Below, in pieces: positions 61,553 to 64,000 of a stretch of 64,000 nt of DNA (positions are counted from its first letter, which is position 1; each line of letters starts with the position of its first letter). Source of the stretch: Tritrichomonas musculus (lineage: Eukaryota > Parabasalia > Tritrichomonadida > Tritrichomonadidae). The position numbers and the translations under genes were made by a program. A model generated the notes under the pieces. It did no database searches. It saw only the letters and a list, made by a program, of their open reading frames with translations, and had not been told where the DNA came from. The stretch covers positions 1,116,001-1,180,000 of the forward strand of contig JAPFFF010000034.1 of the NCBI GenBank assembly GCA_039105265.1, read 5' to 3'.

Positions 61553-63189
61553 ATGAGCGAAGATCAATATGAGAAATACAAAATCGATATTAAAGATTAT
61601 AAAATAGTCAATATAATCAGTAAAACAAAGCCTGGAATGATTTATTTACTCGAAAATAAAACAACAGGAAAACAATATGCAGCAAAAACAAATTTAAACA
61701 AAGTAAAAATTTTAACAGATTCAGAAAAGCGATTTATATTGGGAGAACTTGGATTTTTATTACGCGTTCAACATCCAATTTTTCTAAAATTTCGCAGATT
61801 TTCATTTGAAGATATAGAAAATAATAAGAATATGACAATGCTAATTGATTATATAAAAAAAGGTTCTTTGTCAAGTATCATTGATGATATGCAAAATGAA
61901 AGAATCGACAAAAATTTCGATAATACTAAACGACAAATTATTCTTGCTGGAATAAGTTGTGGAATGATGATTCTCCACAAACATCGCATATTACACCGCA
62001 ATTTAAAACCAGAAAATTATTGGCCCAGAATATCAGAAGTAGCCTTTTCAAAATTTTTCGATTCTTTAAATTCATCTAGATCAGATTATTCCTCATTTAC
62101 TTACATGGCTCCTGAAGTTATAAAATACAATAATTTTTATCCAAAATCTGATGTTTATTCCTTTGGCATTATAATGTATGAAGTAATTATGGGGCATCGT
62201 GCATATTCAAAGATAATGGAAAAAAAAGTTACAATATCTATCAACTTAAATCGAAAATATTAAAAGGCTTACGACCAGAATTTAATATCTCAATTAAGAA
62301 AGGTTTACAACTTCTTATTGAACGATGTTGGTTTAAAGATCCATTTGAAAAGCCAACTTTTTCAGAACTTTACATCAATCTAAGTTTATTAGAAGAAGGA
62401 TTTGATGGTGAATTTCATGAAAAATTTGATGAAAGTGAACTAGATGAACACAAATATTGTTTAAAAGATGTTGATGCTAGCCAAATCATCAATTATATTA
62501 CAGATATAAATGATGAAACAGATGAGGCGATAAAATTAAGAACAGAGATACAAAAACTAAAGACTGAAGTTAGTACATTAAATGAAACAATTCAAGATCA
62601 ATCCGAAGTCATTAAAACCAAAAACGACGAAATTAAAAATTTGAAAGATCTGATTAAAAAGCAATCAGATCAATTTGAAGCCAAAATTGAAGTCGAGCAC
62701 TATGAAATGAAGTACATGAGAGAATTTCTTCTTCAACATGTCAGAAATCAATTCTTAGAAACAAAATCACATTCAAGTGCAGAAAAGCTTTTGTCAACAA
62801 TTGATGACATGTTCAATGACGCAAATGTTTTTGAACTTTTTGCTGAATTCTGTAAGAATAAATTATGTCCTGAATACATTTATTACATTGAAGATATGGC
62901 TGCTTATTATAATATGAAAGAAGATTGTAAGCCACTTTTGTTTTTCGACTTTAGAGATAAAAATTTCAAAGAAGGAGCGCCTTACTTCTTGAATATTCAA
63001 GTTAACGTGATTAAAGAAATTCGTGCTGCCAAAGAACCTGCTCCTGAATTACTTGATAAAGTTCTTCAGTTAGTTTATGCGGTTTGCAAAGTTCAATTAA
63101 TCGTAGAATTCAAATATTCTTCGAAGTATATTGAATATATGTCAAATCCAAAAAATCATAGAAGAAGATCATCAAAAAAGTTTAATTAA
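61553..63189 (+). pseudogene. Pseudokinase with coiled coil, split by a frame change at an A8 run
   Basis: The first frame (61553-62263) encodes a TKL-like kinase fold of trichomonad type: YAAKTN (ATP Lys), HRNLKPEN in place of HRD (catalytic Asp lost), RISEVAFSKF in place of the DFG region (lost), YMAPEVI and SDVYSFGIIMYEVIMGHRAY. It then stops. The missing C-lobe end (KILKGLRPEF, LLIERCWFKDPFEKPTF) continues in the -1 frame to 63189, with a coiled coil (~62520-62700) and a helical C-terminal domain of ~150 residues of unknown type. The change is explained by one missing A in the A8 run 62220-62227, or by a -1 slip there (A AAA AAA in frame). The protein lacks catalytic residues either way, so a scaffold role is likely. 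Broken gene, assembly error or recoding cannot be separated here. Confidence 0.8.
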
Positions 63190-63465
63190 ATATCAGAATT
63201 ATTGTTTTTATTTTGATTTTAAATAAATAAAAAGAATAGACAATTATCCTCATTATGAAGTTTTTTTTTTTTAAAAAAAAAAAAATGAAAATATTTTAAA
63301 AAATCAATCAATCAAGTCATTTTTGTATTCAACACAATTTTTCTGAATAGTATTGAATAATGAAAATAATTATCTCAATTTTGAAATAAAAAATTATTAA
63401 TTTTCAATAATTAATTGTAAATTGAATTATATGCCAAAATGAAAAGCAGTTTATATAAAAAAAAA
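63190..63465. other. Convergent intergenic stretch with T12A13
   Basis: The 3' ends of the pseudokinase and the BspA-like gene face each other. A T12 run (63261-63272) directly followed by A13 (63273-63285) forms a perfect mirrored block that could fold as a hairpin on either strand. Confidence 0.7.
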
Positions 63466-63999
63466 TTAAGCTAATACTTTACTTATTGTTTCTGTGTCAG
63501 ATGGAAAAGCACCATCTTCAATTAGATTGACAGAAGATGGAATTGATACTTTTTTCAATGAAACGCAGCCATTAAAAGCAGCATGTGAGATTGTTGTAAC
63601 AGAAAAAGGAATTGTTACATGTCTGAGTGAAGTGCAGCCATCAAATGTCTTTCCTTTTATTTCACTCATTGAATCAGGCAGTGATATCTTTTCCAATGAC
63701 GAGCACTCAGCAAACGCGTACTGGCCAATATCAGCTACTGAAGAAGGTAAAGAAATACGAGACAATGAAGAGCATTTATAAAATGCTCCTCTGCCAATTT
63801 TGGTAACAGAAGAAGGGATTGTTACTTGAGCCAATGAAGTGCACTTTTTAAACATCGATGCTTCAATTTTGTTTATAGAAGAAGGAATGATTATTGAAGG
63901 CAACGAAGTGCACTCTTCAAAAGCTGAATCACCGATTTTTGTCACCGAGGAAGGAATGATTATTTTGATCAATGATGAGCATCCTTTAAATGCTGCAGA
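63466..63999 (-). CDS. BspA-like leucine-rich repeat protein, 3' part only
   Basis: The minus-strand frame is open to the right edge of the window, so the 5' end lies beyond it. About seven LRR_5 units of 23 residues are visible, with the same consensus as the gene at 51523 (IPSSVTKIGDSAFEECTSL and similar). The C-terminus ends SVNLIEDGAFPSDTETISK and VLA, without a transmembrane helix. The stop is TAA at 63466-63468. The codons are more AT-biased than in the 51523 gene. Likely the same class of surface or solenoid protein; nothing about its N-terminus can be said. Confidence 0.9.
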   Translation of the reverse strand, partial: SAAFKGCSSLIKIIIPSSVTKIGDSAFEECTSLPSIIIPSSINKIEASMFKKCTSLAQVTIPSSVTKIGRGAFYKCSSLSRISLPSSVADIGQYAFAECSSLEKISLPDSMSEIKGKTFDGCTSLRHVTIPFSVTTISHAAFNGCVSLKKVSIPSSVNLIEDGAFPSDTETISKVLA

Positions 64000-64000
64000 A

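Overview
The window looks like nuclear DNA of a parabasalid protist (a trichomonad), most like Tritrichomonas and less like Trichomonas. No database was searched; the assignment rests on gene families and style. The sequence is very AT-rich, no introns were seen, 5' leaders look short, and some starts follow TCA-type initiators. The families are trichomonad favourites: BspA-like leucine-rich repeat proteins, protein kinases fused to Sel1 repeats, DUF3447/ankyrin and F5/8-C-type pseudogenes, a beta-helix-like surface protein with a Ser/Pro stalk, decayed Maverick/Polinton genes and several DNA transposons.

Layout. 1-3960 holds a decayed Maverick-type fibre gene and a decayed ankyrin gene. 4952-8757 and 16917-30385 are the arms of a large inverted duplication. 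Each arm carries the same three genes: a calponin-homology protein (451 aa), tRNA-Ala(AGC) and a Lys-rich protein with a PD-(D/E)XK-like motif (354 aa). The left arm is uninterrupted. The right arm was later split by a 6.2-kb Merlin-type transposon (18597-24803, 8-bp target duplication) and a 3.4-kb Kolobok-like transposon (25098-28530, TTAA ends). The 8.2-kb spacer between the arms holds a non-autonomous element with ~400-bp inverted ends (9338-10971), a kinase with Sel1 repeats (11051-14665) and one unidentified ORF.

30386-37297 holds a decayed BTB-like/F5-8C gene, two decayed ORFs including a Maverick-type integrase, and an intact amino-acid transporter. 37298-41442 is a pogo/mariner-like transposon with TA flanks and an internal tandem array; a 767-bp non-autonomous element has landed in the array. 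A relative of that element sits inside the Merlin terminal repeat, and both insertions have perfect 8-bp target duplications.

41443-64000 is a gene-bearing stretch: an alpha/beta hydrolase, a surface protein, a PPP phosphatase, a BspA-like protein, a 1659-aa kinase with 24 near-identical 108-bp Sel1 units, a decayed surface gene, a Ser-rich acidic protein, a pseudokinase split by a shift at an A8 run, and the 3' part of another BspA-like gene. The genes do not form operons. The shared themes are signalling (kinases, phosphatase), the cell surface (BspA-like, beta-helix-like) and heavy turnover by DNA transposons.
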